64,000 nt of DNA from Spirochaetia bacterium. Lineage in GTDB: Bacteria > Spirochaetota > Spirochaetia > Sphaerochaetales > Sphaerochaetaceae. The translations under genes and the position numbers were made by a program. Shown in pieces: positions 7,229 to 16,806 of the stretch. The notes beneath the pieces were generated by a model. The model was not told the origin of the DNA, made no database searches, and worked only from the letters and a program-made list of their open reading frames with translations. Position 1 is the stretch's first letter. Every line of letters starts with the position of its first letter. The stretch lies in NCBI GenBank assembly GCA_009930325.1, contig RZYO01000003.1:1-64000 (forward strand). The letters run 5' to 3'.

Positions 7229-9049
7229 CTAATTACTACTATCATCACTTTTTAATACAGCTAAGAAGGCTTCTTGTGGAATTTCTACACTTCCAACCAT
7301 TTTCATTCTCTTTTTACCTTCTTTTTGTTTTTCAAGCAACTTTCGTTTTCTTGAGATATCTCCACCATAACATTTTGCAGTAACATCTTTTCTATATGCT
7401 GTTATAGTTTCTCTTGATACAATTTGTCCACCAATAGCAGCTTGTATTGCAATTTTATATTGTTGTTTATGAATTTCATTTTTTAATCTTTGACAAACTA
7501 CTTTTCCTCTTGAAACAGCATTTCCTCTAAAGACTAATTGTGATAAAGCATCAACTTGATCTCCATTAACTAATATATCTAATCTAACTAAATCAGTTCT
7601 TCTATAACCAATTACTTCATAGTCAAAAGAAGCATATCCTCGAGAAATTGATTTAAGTCTATCATAGAATTCAAACAATACTTCAGCTAATGGCATTTCA
7701 TATTGAAGTTCAACTCTTTTTGAATCTAAATAACTCATATTAGTTTGAACGCCTCTTTTTTCCATAGCCAAATTCATTATTGGCCCAATATATTCAGCTG
7801 GAGTTATTACATTCGCTCTAATATAAGGCTCTTCACTATATTCAACTAACATTTGATCTGGATATTCTAATGGGTTATCTATTTCCACAATTTCATTATT
7901 CTTTTTTAAATGAACTTTATATTCTACAGAAGGGGAAGTAAATACTATTGATAAATCAAACTCTCTTTCAATTCTCTCTTGTATAACTTCTAAATGCAAT
8001 AAACCTAAAAATCCACATCTAAATCCAAAACCTAAAGCTGCTGAAGAGTCTTTTTCATAAACAAGAGAAGCATCATTTAATTTCAATCTCTCAATTGCGT
8101 TTAATAACTCTTCATAATCATTAGCATCAACAGGGTAAATGGAGGAGAAAACAACAGGTTGAACATCTTTAAATCCTGAAAGAGGTTCTTTCGCCAAATT
8201 TGATAATTTAGTTACAGTATCACCTACTCTAATATCACCAATTTTTTTAATTCCAGCAACAAAATAACCTACATCACCGGCATGTAAAGTACCAGTTTTA
8301 ATAAAACCTAATTGGAAAATACCAACTTCTTCAACTTCAAAATCTGCTCCACCATGCATAAATCTAACGATATCGCCTTTTTTCAAACAACCATCAAAAA
8401 CTCTACAGTGTACAATAACACCACGATATGAGTCATAATGAGAATCAAAAATTACAGCTTTTAAAGGATCTTCATCAACACCTGATGGTGGTGGAATAAA
8501 TTCAACTATTTGTTCAAATAATTGATCAACGCCTAATCCAGTTTTTGCACTAACTTGAACACATAAATCAGGGTCTAAACCTAAATCATGGTTTATCATT
8601 TCTAAACACATTGGAATATTTGCAGAAGGTAAATCCACTTTATTAATTACAGGAATAACTTCTAAATTATGTTCCATTGCTAAATATAAATTAGCTAAAG
8701 TTTGTGCTTCAACACCTTGAGAAGCATCAACTAATAATAAAGCACCTTCGCAGGAACTAATAGCTCTTGATACTTCATAGCTAAAGTCAACATGGCCGGG
8801 GGTATCAACCAAATTTAAGGTATAGGTTTTACCATCTTTTGCAGTATAAGGGATAGTGACAGCTTGGCTTTTAATTGTAATGCCTCTTTCTCTCTCAATA
8901 TCCATATTATCTAATACTTGTTCTTGGGCAGGTCCTCTTGTATTTCCTAATTTCGCTTTTTCAATAAATCTATCGGCCAAGGTAGATTTACCATGGTCGA
9001 TATGCGCAATAATACAGAAGTTTCTTGTCAAAGAATAATCGTGTGTCAT
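7229..9049 (-). CDS. lepA: elongation factor 4 (LepA GTPase)
   Basis: Ribosome-bound translational GTPase that remodels post-translocation or stalled ribosomes. G-domain motifs are intact: G1 AHIDHGKSTLADRF, G2 RGITIKS, G3 DTPGHVDF, G4 NKVDLP and G5 SAKTG. The LepA-specific C-terminal domain is present (KRKLLEKQKEGKKRMK, then VGSVEIPQEAFLAVL). Length 606 aa is standard. AAAGGA lies upstream of the ATG, inside the intergenic gap to ftsH, so the two genes are probably cotranscribed. Confidence 0.98.
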   Translation of the reverse strand: MTHDYSLTRNFCIIAHIDHGKSTLADRFIEKAKLGNTRGPAQEQVLDNMDIERERGITIKSQAVTIPYTAKDGKTYTLNLVDTPGHVDFSYEVSRAISSCEGALLLVDASQGVEAQTLANLYLAMEHNLEVIPVINKVDLPSANIPMCLEMINHDLGLDPDLCVQVSAKTGLGVDQLFEQIVEFIPPPSGVDEDPLKAVIFDSHYDSYRGVIVHCRVFDGCLKKGDIVRFMHGGADFEVEEVGIFQLGFIKTGTLHAGDVGYFVAGIKKIGDIRVGDTVTKLSNLAKEPLSGFKDVQPVVFSSIYPVDANDYEELLNAIERLKLNDASLVYEKDSSAALGFGFRCGFLGLLHLEVIQERIEREFDLSIVFTSPSVEYKVHLKKNNEIVEIDNPLEYPDQMLVEYSEEPYIRANVITPAEYIGPIMNLAMEKRGVQTNMSYLDSKRVELQYEMPLAEVLFEFYDRLKSISRGYASFDYEVIGYRRTDLVRLDILVNGDQVDALSQLVFRGNAVSRGKVVCQRLKNEIHKQQYKIAIQAAIGGQIVSRETITAYRKDVTAKCYGGDISRKRKLLEKQKEGKKRMKMVGSVEIPQEAFLAVLKSDDSSN

Positions 9050-9058
9050 ACTAATCCT

Positions 9059-11029
9059 TTACTTCAAACTTAAATTATTTTCAATTGGTTCAAAACCTAA
9101 CAATACTCTTATTTCAGCATCATCTAAAGTTTCTTTTTCAACTAATTCATTTGTTAATAAATCTAATTGATCTCTGTGGGAAATTAAAATATCTCTAGTA
9201 TCACTTAAACACTTATTTAATATTTTCAACATCTCTTCATCAATTATTTTTGCTGTAGATTCACTGAAGTTTTTATGTTGAGCAATTTCTCTACCTAAGA
9301 ATAAAGGTTCATCTTCATCACCTAAATTAATAAAGCCTAAACTACTCATACCAAACTCAGTAACCATTCTTTTTGCTATATTTGTAGCTTGTTGGATATC
9401 ATTTGAAGTTCCAGTAGTTGTTTCACCATATACTATCTCTTCAGCAACATATCCACCCATTGTGATTTTAATTCTATCTACTAATTTACTTTTTGTCATA
9501 GTATAAGAATCTCTTAAAGGTAAACTTATTGTTAAACCTAAAGCTCTTCCATGAGGGATAATTGTAACTTTATGTAGTGGATCAACATTATCCAAATAAT
9601 AGTGAAGTAAAGTATGTCCAGCTTCATGATAAGCTGTTGCTTTTTTATCATCATCAGTCATGAACTTACTTTTCTTAGCAACACCAAGCATTACTTTATC
9701 TCGAGCATCCTCAATATTATCCATTGAAACAGTTTCTTTATTTTGTCTAGCAGCAAATAGAGCAGCTTCATTTATCATATTAGCTAAATCTGCTCCACTA
9801 CTACCTGGAGTTGCTCTAGCAATTCTTGATAAATCTACATCACTTTCTAACTTAACTTTCTTACAGTGGATATCTAAAATAGCTTCTCTTTCTTTAATAT
9901 CTGGAAGATCAACAACAACTTGTCTATCAAATCTACCTGGTCTTAATAAAGCTTGGTCTAATACATCAGGTCTATTTGTTGCAGCCATAACTATTACATT
10001 TGTAACTGTATCAAAACCATCCATTTCAACAAGAATTTGGTTAAGGGTTTGTTCTCTTTCATCATGACCACCACCTAATCCAGATCCACGGGCTCTACCA
10101 ACAGCATCTAACTCATCAATAAAAATAATACAAGGTGCTGCTTTTCTAGCTTGTTCGAATAAATCACGTACACGAGATGCACCCATACCAACAAACATTT
10201 CTACAAAGTCAGAACCACTTGTATGTAAGAAAGAAACGCCAGCTTCTCCAGCTACAGCTTTTGCAAGCAAAGTCTTACCTGTTCCAGGAGGCCCTACTAA
10301 CAAAGCTCCTTTTGGAATCTTTGCTCCTATTTTATGGAAACGAGTAGGATTTTTTAAAAAGTCTACGACTTCCATTAATTCATTTTTAGCTTCTAACTGA
10401 CCAGCAACGTCTTTAAATGTAGTTTTATTCTCATCAGGTTTATATTCTTTAGCAAGATTTTTGCCAAGGCCACCCATCATTTTTGAACTCATTCCATTTG
10501 CTTGTCGAAATAAAATAACCATAAATCCAACAAAAATAATCCATGGAATAATACTTAAAAATAGAGACAAATAAGAAATTTGTTGTTCTGATCCAGATAC
10601 TACTACCCCGCTTGAATTTAATTCATCTAATAAACCTTCATCCAAATATGGAATTAAAGTTTTCATTTTTAAATTAGATTCAGTTACAAAGGTAATTTTT
10701 TGATTAGCTTCAATATCAACTGTTTTTACTTGACCTGAAGCAACATATTGTTTGAAGGTTGTATATGGAACACTTTGTACATTTCCATTAGCCATTCCAT
10801 CAAACATCAATATTCCAAATGTAAATATTACAAATATAAAAATACCTAAAGAAATTCTATTTTTTGGGTTCTTTAAAGGATTTTTACCGTCTCCACCTGA
10901 GGAAGATCCGCCACCTTTTAATCCATTCCAGAAATCATTTTTATTATCTGGTTTTCTATCATCATTATTATTCTTTTCATCATAATAAACACCAGCTTTA
11001 GCTCGGCTTTGATTATTTAAACTGTTCAC
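9059..11029 (-). CDS. ftsH: ATP-dependent zinc metalloprotease FtsH
   Basis: Membrane-anchored AAA+ protease for quality control of membrane and regulatory proteins. A GTG start at 11029 follows AAAAGGA. A Gly/Asn-rich cytoplasmic N-tail of about 57 residues precedes TM1 (about 58-76); a periplasmic domain and TM2 (about 155-175) follow. The AAA module has Walker A GPPGTGKT (246-253), Walker [13 protein letters not shown] and the RPGRFDRQV second-region-of-homology arginines. The protease site is HEAGH near residue 470. Length 656 aa is normal. It lies 14 nt after tilS, a common pairing. Confidence 0.98.
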   Translation of the reverse strand: MNSLNNQSRAKAGVYYDEKNNNDDRKPDNKNDFWNGLKGGGSSSGGDGKNPLKNPKNRISLGIFIFVIFTFGILMFDGMANGNVQSVPYTTFKQYVASGQVKTVDIEANQKITFVTESNLKMKTLIPYLDEGLLDELNSSGVVVSGSEQQISYLSLFLSIIPWIIFVGFMVILFRQANGMSSKMMGGLGKNLAKEYKPDENKTTFKDVAGQLEAKNELMEVVDFLKNPTRFHKIGAKIPKGALLVGPPGTGKTLLAKAVAGEAGVSFLHTSGSDFVEMFVGMGASRVRDLFEQARKAAPCIIFIDELDAVGRARGSGLGGGHDEREQTLNQILVEMDGFDTVTNVIVMAATNRPDVLDQALLRPGRFDRQVVVDLPDIKEREAILDIHCKKVKLESDVDLSRIARATPGSSGADLANMINEAALFAARQNKETVSMDNIEDARDKVMLGVAKKSKFMTDDDKKATAYHEAGHTLLHYYLDNVDPLHKVTIIPHGRALGLTISLPLRDSYTMTKSKLVDRIKITMGGYVAEEIVYGETTTGTSNDIQQATNIAKRMVTEFGMSSLGFINLGDEDEPLFLGREIAQHKNFSESTAKIIDEEMLKILNKCLSDTRDILISHRDQLDLLTNELVEKETLDDAEIRVLLGFEPIENNLSLK

Positions 11030-11043
11030 TTATTTAATCCTTT

Positions 11044-12372
11044 TCAAACAATACTATATATTTTAACGGTTTTTCCTACAAGAGGTGTTTTCACTCTCTT
11101 TGCAATTCTATCTCTTCCGCCGAGATGTTTTGCAAAAACTGCAATTAAACCATTTCTATCTTCTAATACAATAACTTTTTTTCTATCTCTTTCTTCTATT
11201 TTCCAATTAGAAAAAAATTTATTTAATTCTACTCTACCACCATCAGTTATTAATGTATCATCACTTCTCACATTTCTAACTATTAATGGATATGAAATAT
11301 CTTCATCAGCAATTCTCAATAAAGTATTATCATTACTTTCATTCGAAGTAATTTTTAATTTGCTTTCAAAAATTTCTAATTCTTGATCTTTACTATTTTC
11401 AATTACAAAACTAAATTTTGAAATAGTGTTTACTTTATTAATAGCAAAAGTATCATCTTTTATCAACAATTCTACTTCACCAAACACTTCAAAGCCATCT
11501 TTTTTTTGCTTAATTACATTATCTATGTGTACAACTTTTTTAAAAGATGGGATTTCATATTTTTTTATTAATTTTGACAAAATATTGTATCTTATAATTT
11601 CTTCTTGTAGCAAATATTCTTTTCGATTAACAATATCATTTGTTGATAAAGAATTAACTTTATCTTGAACAATATTTACCAAACCTGTAAATAAAAATGC
11701 ATTTCTATAAACTATTTGTTTTGCATCTGGGAAAATTGATTCAACACTTGGTGTTATTTCTTTTCTAATTCTATTTCTTAAATAATCAGTCTTTTTATTT
11801 GTAGAATCTTCACTCCAAGAAAGACCAGCCACTTTTAACAACAACCTTAATTCATCTTTTGTATAAGTTAATAAAGGCCGAATTATTTTAATGCCTTCTT
11901 GTTCCCTATATTCTTTAATACAAGTTAAAGAAAGCAAAGAAGAACCATTAAAAGATCTCATAATCATTGTTTCAAGTTGATCATCTATTGTATGAGCTGA
12001 AGCTAAAGCATAATAATTATTTTCTTTGCAAAAAGTTATTAACTTCTCATATCTACAAAATCTTGCTGCATCTTCTACTCCATTGCCTCGTTCTTTGGCA
12101 ATAGCGTTAATTTCCCCTTCTCTGAAAATAAATTCTTTATATTCAACACCTAAGGCTAAACAATTCTCTTTATTTAAAACACTTTCCTTATTTAATTCAT
12201 TATTAGCTCTTAAACCATGATTGACATACAAAGCAATTAATTTTTTTTTATCAAATATTTGAGAAAATAAATAAAGTAAAGCCAAAGAATCACTTCCCCC
12301 TGAGAAAGCTATAGCTATCTTTTTGTCATATAAATCAGGGTATTTAATAAAATATTCATTAAATTGATCCAT
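11044..12372 (-). CDS. tilS: tRNA(Ile)-lysidine synthase
   Basis: Converts the wobble cytidine of tRNA-Ile(CAU) to lysidine, changing its codon from AUG to AUA. The N-terminal PP-loop ATPase motif AFSGGSDSLALLYLF is at residues 23-37. It is followed by the catalytic core with ASAHTIDDQLETMIMR and RPLLTYTKDELR, and C-terminal substrate-recognition domains ending GKTVKIYS. Length 442 aa is typical. AAGGTGG precedes the ATG. It is grouped with ftsH downstream and pth upstream. Confidence 0.96.
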   Translation of the reverse strand: MDQFNEYFIKYPDLYDKKIAIAFSGGSDSLALLYLFSQIFDKKKLIALYVNHGLRANNELNKESVLNKENCLALGVEYKEFIFREGEINAIAKERGNGVEDAARFCRYEKLITFCKENNYYALASAHTIDDQLETMIMRSFNGSSLLSLTCIKEYREQEGIKIIRPLLTYTKDELRLLLKVAGLSWSEDSTNKKTDYLRNRIRKEITPSVESIFPDAKQIVYRNAFLFTGLVNIVQDKVNSLSTNDIVNRKEYLLQEEIIRYNILSKLIKKYEIPSFKKVVHIDNVIKQKKDGFEVFGEVELLIKDDTFAINKVNTISKFSFVIENSKDQELEIFESKLKITSNESNDNTLLRIADEDISYPLIVRNVRSDDTLITDGGRVELNKFFSNWKIEERDRKKVIVLEDRNGLIAVFAKHLGGRDRIAKRVKTPLVGKTVKIYSIV

Positions 12373-12470
12373 AAAGCCACCTTAAAATTTTTGTAGTATA
12401 AATTTAAATATGTATAGAAAAACCATATTCGTCAATCTAATTAATCAATAAAAGTGACTTTGTTACTATT

Positions 12471-13037
12471 TTATTCCTTTACTTTTTTATTATATGTTTG
12501 CATTAACTGATTAATTGACTGACCATTTATTAAATCAATTAGAGCTTGATTTGCCTTTTCAATTCCTTGAAAAAACAATTCTTTATTCTCTTCAATGCCA
12601 AGAACATGTTCTACAATACTCTCATTTTCTTTTGGTCTTCCAATTCCAACATAAATTCTTGTAAAATCAGTTTGATTATCTAAATTATATATTATACTTT
12701 TCAAACCATTGTGACCTGCACTACCGCCACCCTTCTTAATTCTTATATTTGAAAGGGGTAAGTCCATTTGATCACAAATTACAATTATATCTGAAGGTGG
12801 AATATTTTTAAAATGGTGTAGAATATTACCACTATGATTCATATATGTTAAAGGCTTTATTAAATGGAAAGTATCATTTTGATTTACAATCTTTGTCTCT
12901 TGGTATAAACGAAAACAGCGCTTTTTCATTTTCACATGAAAAAACGCTGCACATAATTCTATTACTTGAAATCCACAATTATGTCGAGTTTCGTTATACT
13001 CAGCTCCAATATTACCTAAGCCAAGTACTAATTTCAT
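12471..13037 (-). CDS. pth: peptidyl-tRNA hydrolase
   Basis: Releases tRNA from prematurely dropped peptidyl-tRNA. Starting at the ATG at 13037 gives the canonical N-terminus MKLVLGLGNIGAEYNETRHN with the catalytic His20. LIKPLTYMNHSGN and KKGGGSAGHNGLKSI are also present, with RIYVGIGRP near the end. A longer open frame upstream adds a Lys-rich extension overlapping rplY and is rejected. The start is four bases after the rplY stop, with AGAGG inside the end of rplY, so the two are translationally linked. Confidence 0.96.
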   Translation of the reverse strand: MKLVLGLGNIGAEYNETRHNCGFQVIELCAAFFHVKMKKRCFRLYQETKIVNQNDTFHLIKPLTYMNHSGNILHHFKNIPPSDIIVICDQMDLPLSNIRIKKGGGSAGHNGLKSIIYNLDNQTDFTRIYVGIGRPKENESIVEHVLGIEENKELFFQGIEKANQALIDLINGQSINQLMQTYNKKVKE

Positions 13038-13041
13038 AAAA

Positions 13042-13647
13042 TTAAGCCTCTGGAGAAATAACTTCTTCTTCTTCTTCTGTTGCAACTTTTTCACTCTTAA
13101 GAGCTTTTACAGTAGCTACAGTGTCAACTGCATCACTAATAATAGTAATTGCTTTATCAACAATAATATCTTTTACTGATAAGTGACCATTTAAATCAAT
13201 CTTAGAAACATCAACTTTAATATCAGAAGGTAAATCTTTTGGTAAACATTCAACTTCAACTTCATGCAAGATAACATCTAAGATACCAGCTTTTCTACAA
13301 CCAATAGGATTACCAACCATTGTTAAAGGAACAAAAGCACGTAATTTTTCACCACGAACAACTTCATAGAAGTCAACATGATAAATTTTATCAGTCATTA
13401 AATTCTCTTGGAAAGATTTTACTAATACTTCATGTTCTTTTCCTTCAACATTTAAAGTAAGTAATGTTGATTCAGAAATAGAGTTAATTGCTAAAGTAAA
13501 CTTATGTCCATCAATTACAACGTGCATAGGTTTAGTTTTGCTACCATAAATAACAGCAGGGATTTTTCCAGCACGTACTAAACGGCGAGAACCAGCACTT
13601 CCAAAATCAGAAGTTCTTAGAGTTGCATCAAAAATATGTTTTGACAT
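13042..13647 (-). CDS. rplY: 50S ribosomal protein L25/TL5/CTC, long form
   Basis: 5S rRNA-binding protein of the long CTC type, with an N-terminal L25 beta-barrel (residues 1-90: RRLVRAGKIPAVIYGSK) and a C-terminal TL5 domain (HVDFYEVVRGEKLRAFVPL, then GILDVILHEVEVECLP). It ends with an acidic tail EEEEEVISPEA. GGAGAA precedes the ATG. It leads the rplY-pth-tilS-ftsH-lepA group from a good promoter. Confidence 0.96.
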   Translation of the reverse strand: MSKHIFDATLRTSDFGSAGSRRLVRAGKIPAVIYGSKTKPMHVVIDGHKFTLAINSISESTLLTLNVEGKEHEVLVKSFQENLMTDKIYHVDFYEVVRGEKLRAFVPLTMVGNPIGCRKAGILDVILHEVEVECLPKDLPSDIKVDVSKIDLNGHLSVKDIIVDKAITIISDAVDTVATVKALKSEKVATEEEEEVISPEA

Positions 13648-13720
13648 ATTATTCTCCTAATACTCTCATTGGATCTATGTCCAATTACCATGGGATATTA
13701 ACACTTAAGTGTCATCCGCT

Positions 13721-13749
13721 ATAGTACTGATATCGAATAGTTGGGTCAA
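13721..13749 (-). promoter_or_regulatory. promoter of the rplY-pth-tilS group
   Basis: Minus-strand -35 TTGACC (13744-13749), 17-nt spacer, -10 TACTAT (13721-13726), giving a leader of about 65 nt before rplY. Confidence 0.75.
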
Positions 13750-13761
13750 GTAAGCACCCTT

Positions 13762-13794
13762 AGAAAATAAAAAACCTGCTAAAATTAGCAGGCT
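13762..13794 (-). terminator. terminator after tRNA-Gln
   Basis: Minus-strand stem CCTGCTAA / TTAGCAGG followed by TTTTTTATTTT. It separates the tRNA transcript from the rplY promoter. Confidence 0.85.
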
Positions 13795-13798
13795 TAAG

Positions 13799-13870
13799 CT
13801 GGGAAGGAGGGACTCGAACCCCCGGTGCCGGCACCAAAAACCAGAGCCTTAACCACTTGGCGACTTCCCA
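13799..13870 (-). tRNA. tRNA-Gln (anticodon TTG)
   Basis: Acceptor TGGGAAG / CTTCCCA with discriminator G. The D-arm is GCCAAGTGGTTAAGGC, the anticodon loop TTTTGGT has TTG at positions 34-36, and the T-arm is GGGGGTTCGAGTCCC. CCA is not encoded. Confidence 0.95.
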
Positions 13871-13882
13871 ACGACACGAGGT

Positions 13883-13911
13883 AAACTACATCATTTTTTT
13901 AAATTTGTCTA
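13883..13911 (-). promoter_or_regulatory. probable promoter of tRNA-Gln
   Basis: Minus-strand -35 TAGACA (13906-13911), 17-nt spacer, -10 TAGTTT (13883-13888). The -10 is weak but the spacing and location are right. Confidence 0.45.
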
Positions 13912-13947
13912 GCACTTTTATAAAAAAAATATTTTTTTTTATTTTTT

Positions 13948-14214
13948 TTATTCAGCTTTACTTGCTTCCTTCTCGTAAGCATCTAAAATTGTTTGTTGTA
14001 ATTTATTTCTAAAATCACTATTTATAGGGTGGACAATATCTTTATATTCATTATTTGCAGTTAAACGAGCTGGCATTGCAATAAATGGCCCAGTTTTACT
14101 TTCAATAACTTTAATATTGTGAACTACAAATTCATCATCAAAGGTTACAGTAGCATAAGCTTTTAGCTTACTTTCACCAGATACAGTACGAATTCTAACC
14201 TCTGTTATTTTCAT
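13948..14214 (-). CDS. spoVG: SpoVG family RNA/DNA-binding regulator
   Basis: Small site-specific nucleic-acid-binding protein; in Borrelia and Gram-positives it regulates gene expression and division. The N-terminus [42 protein letters not shown] and the C-terminal [19 protein letters not shown] are highly characteristic. 88 aa is normal. GAGGAG precedes the ATG. It follows ispE on the same strand with a 42-nt gap, a common spoVG neighbour. Confidence 0.97.
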   Translation of the reverse strand: MKITEVRIRTVSGESKLKAYATVTFDDEFVVHNIKVIESKTGPFIAMPARLTANNEYKDIVHPINSDFRNKLQQTILDAYEKEASKAE

Positions 14215-14256
14215 TTCAATCTCCTCTAACTATAGCATTGCTTTAATTACATTATA

Positions 14257-15108
14257 TTAGATATTTAAGAAAAAACAACTCTTAGTATAGTTTTTATTCT
14301 TAAATTTTCTAAAAAAGGTAATTTTATTATAACAAGAACTACTTTTGTTACAAATACTATAACAAGTTGAACCAGAGCCACTCATAAGTGAAAAATAATT
14401 ATAATCTTTTTTTAAAATTTTTAATTCTTCTGTTTCAATAACTAATTCAAAATCATTAAAAAAGTATTTTTTCCACGATTCTATTCCAGCATAAAAAATA
14501 TCAATTATTTCATCTTTATTTTTAAAAGGAGGCCTATCTATTTTATCTAATTGCTCAAAGGCCCCGCGTGTACTTATTCCAATATGAGGTTTTATCAGAT
14601 AAATAATATATTCAAAATTAGCAATTAAAGGAGTTATAATCTCTCCTCTACCTTCCACATAAGCAAAAGTTGAATCACATAAAAAGAAAGGAACATCAGA
14701 GCCAACCTCTAAAGCAATTTCTTCTAATATATTTCTGGCTAAAGCATACTCACTAAAAATATTATTTAAGGCCTTGAGGGTTGATGCTGCATTACTAGAG
14801 CCACCACCAAGACCAGCTTGAGATGGTATTTTCTTATCTACATAATATATAACATCTATTTTAATATTTGCTCTCTCACACCATAGTCTTGTAGCTTTTG
14901 TAATAGTATCTTCGCCTTTTATATCACAATTTTCTAATCCTAATATCGTTATTCTTAATTCATCACTAATTTTTGCATCAATTTCTATAGTATCGAATAA
15001 ATCTATTTTTGCAAAAATAGATTGCAAATTATGAAAATTATCAGCTCTTTTTTCACCAACTGCCAAATGCAAATTTATTTTGGCATAAGATTTAATAAAG
15101 TATTTCAT
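14257..15108 (-). CDS. ispE: 4-diphosphocytidyl-2-C-methyl-D-erythritol kinase
   Basis: GHMP kinase of the non-mevalonate isoprenoid pathway, phosphorylating CDP-ME. The protein opens SYAKINLHLAVG, has the ATP-binding glycine-rich loop SQAGLGGGSSNAASTL near residue 100, SDVPFFLC, and the C-terminal motif LMSGSGSTCYSI. Length 283 aa fits. TAGGAG precedes the ATG, and the first 17 nt overlap the end of the uracil-DNA glycosylase gene, suggesting coupled translation. Confidence 0.95.
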   Translation of the reverse strand: MKYFIKSYAKINLHLAVGEKRADNFHNLQSIFAKIDLFDTIEIDAKISDELRITILGLENCDIKGEDTITKATRLWCERANIKIDVIYYVDKKIPSQAGLGGGSSNAASTLKALNNIFSEYALARNILEEIALEVGSDVPFFLCDSTFAYVEGRGEIITPLIANFEYIIYLIKPHIGISTRGAFEQLDKIDRPPFKNKDEIIDIFYAGIESWKKYFFNDFELVIETEELKILKKDYNYFSLMSGSGSTCYSICNKSSSCYNKITFFRKFKNKNYTKSCFFLNI

Positions 15109-15826
15109 TTAATACTCCTATCTCTATTAATTGTTTTTCAGCTTGCTCAATCCAACCTCTATTTGCAATTGGAGAAGCTGGTGATGGATGAATTATTGAA
15201 TAATAAGGTATATTATCATTTTTTAATTTTTTTTGAGCATATTTACCAATTCCGATTAATTTCTCACATTTTAAAAGCTCAATAGTATCAAAGAGATATT
15301 TATCACAAACTTTATCTAATAAAAATCTTGTTTCTTTAGATAATTTATCAGGTGTAATATTTGTAGCTCTTTTTTGAGGAGATAAAAAAAGTAATGGACA
15401 ATAATTTGCAACATATATTATCCCCTTCATATCTTTTGCTTCTTTAAAATGCTTTTCAATCAGAGCCCAAAATCTTAATCCACTTACTTCACTTCTCTCT
15501 ATATTAAGACCTTCAATTTTTCTATAAGGATGTTCTCTCTTTGGTGTATTTATTATTTCATTAATTTTAAGATAATTTTTAACAGTATTAATTTCACCAA
15601 AAGGAATTCCAGTTTGTGCCATACCATAAGGACCTGGATTCATTCCTAAAAAAAGAAACTTTGTAGGAGCTATTGCATATTCATTAATATATGCTTCCAT
15701 CATTTTAGAAGCATAATTCAATGGATTGTATATATATACATCTTCATTAATTTTATCAACTATTTTCTCAATTTCTTTATTAAAAATAGTCGTTCTTTTT
15801 ATCAATTGAGTACTAACATTTTTCAT
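15092..15826 (-). CDS. SMUG-type single-strand-selective uracil-DNA glycosylase
   Basis: Base-excision repair enzyme removing uracil and related bases from DNA. The SMUG1 active-site signature is clear near residues 58-78: FLGMNPGPYGMAQTGIPFGE. The C-terminal motif HPSPASPIANRGW carries the catalytic-loop His. Length 244 aa matches. No Shine-Dalgarno is seen; a TATATT box ends 7 nt before the ATG (15834-15839), so a leaderless mRNA is likely. It overlaps ispE by 17 nt. It is divergent from the HAD gene across a 112-nt region. Confidence 0.88.
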   Translation of the reverse strand: MKNVSTQLIKRTTIFNKEIEKIVDKINEDVYIYNPLNYASKMMEAYINEYAIAPTKFLFLGMNPGPYGMAQTGIPFGEINTVKNYLKINEIINTPKREHPYRKIEGLNIERSEVSGLRFWALIEKHFKEAKDMKGIIYVANYCPLLFLSPQKRATNITPDKLSKETRFLLDKVCDKYLFDTIELLKCEKLIGIGKYAQKKLKNDNIPYYSIIHPSPASPIANRGWIEQAEKQLIEIGVLNEILY

Positions 15827-15924
15827 AATTCTAAATATATTGCATAATTATTGAATAAAAAACCCTAAAAATCATTCTAAATGAATATTTTTTATTTAAA
15901 TACTAGCATTAATTAATAGCTTGT

Positions 15925-15938
15925 TATAAAGTATCGTT
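15925..15938 (+). promoter_or_regulatory. extended -10 promoter of the HAD gene, predicted leaderless
   Basis: TATAAA (15925-15930) is preceded by TG plus one base (extended -10) and lies 8 nt before the ATG. There is no clear -35 and no Shine-Dalgarno. Confidence 0.45.
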
Positions 15939-16697
15939 ATGGAAAATGCGATTAACTTAAAAGCAATTATCTTTGATAAGGATGGAACTCTTTTTGATTA
16001 CTCATATGTATGGCACGAAGTAATTAAGGCTTCTATTGATAAAGCTTTTGAAGAAACAAATGAAAAAAGAAAAAAGAAAAGAAAAAGTGATTTAATTAAA
16101 CTTTTAGGAATAGAACCTAGCGGAAAGACAATTGCAACTGGAGCTATTTTTTCTCATGGAAAATTTAATATCACAAAAAAAGGACTCAGATACTGTATTA
16201 CAAACTTTATGAGGCCATCTACTCTTATAAAATATACAAAAAAAATAATTGAATATAATAATATATTGATTGAAGAAAAAATTAAAAAGATAGATTTCTC
16301 AAAACAAAGAGAACTATTTAAAACGCTAAAAGAAAAAGGTTTCAAAATAGCTATTGTAACTGTCGATAATAGAACTTCAGCAAATCTGTTTATTAAATAT
16401 ATGAAAATAGAGCAATATGTTGATTATATTTCAACTAAAGATGATGACATGCCAAACAAACCAAAACCCGATTCATTTATCCATTTTTGTAGCATGTTTA
16501 ATCTAAAACCAAATGAAGTTGCTATGGTAGGTGATACCGTTACAGATATGAAATATGCTAAAAACAGTAACGCTGGATATAAAATTGGTGTTCTTTGGGG
16601 TGCAAATGATTATCCTAATTTAAGCAAATATGCTGATGTAATTTATCCAAATATTTACAAGCTTTTAGATGACCCCATTATATCAAAAAACTTCTAG
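15939..16697 (+). CDS. HAD-superfamily hydrolase (phosphoglycolate phosphatase-like)
   Basis: Predicted cytoplasmic phosphatase. HAD motifs are in order: motif I IIFDKDGTLFDYSYVW (residues 10-25), motif II IVTVDN near 142, motif III Lys in NKPKPD near 175, and motif IV MVGDTVTDMKYAKN near 198. A helical cap domain lies between motifs I and II, as in PGP/Gph enzymes. The substrate cannot be told. A run of Lys/Arg codons (residues about 45-56) is unusual for the family and may be a flexible loop. Confidence 0.85.
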   Translation: MENAINLKAIIFDKDGTLFDYSYVWHEVIKASIDKAFEETNEKRKKKRKSDLIKLLGIEPSGKTIATGAIFSHGKFNITKKGLRYCITNFMRPSTLIKYTKKIIEYNNILIEEKIKKIDFSKQRELFKTLKEKGFKIAIVTVDNRTSANLFIKYMKIEQYVDYISTKDDDMPNKPKPDSFIHFCSMFNLKPNEVAMVGDTVTDMKYAKNSNAGYKIGVLWGANDYPNLSKYADVIYPNIYKLLDDPIISKNF

Positions 16698-16745
16698 TTT
16701 TATCATTATTTGTTTTTCCATAAACATTTATAAAAACTTTTTTTA

Positions 16746-16779
16746 TTGACAAATAAGGTATTAATTGTCAATATATATT
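16746..16779 (+). promoter_or_regulatory. promoter region with inverted repeat before the acyl-CoA ligase
   Basis: A perfect inverted repeat TTGACAA / TTGTCAA (16746-16752 and 16765-16771, 12-nt spacer) overlaps a consensus -35 TTGACA. The -10 is not well defined; the best-looking boxes (TATATT/TATATA) are 20-22 nt away. The repeat looks like an operator for a dimeric repressor. Confidence 0.45.
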
Positions 16780-16806
16780 TTATAAATAAAAGAAAGGATA
16801 TATATT

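Noticed and set aside
13038-13094. Lys-rich N-terminal extension of Pth
   Set aside because: It overlaps rplY and precedes the conserved MKLVLGLGN start.
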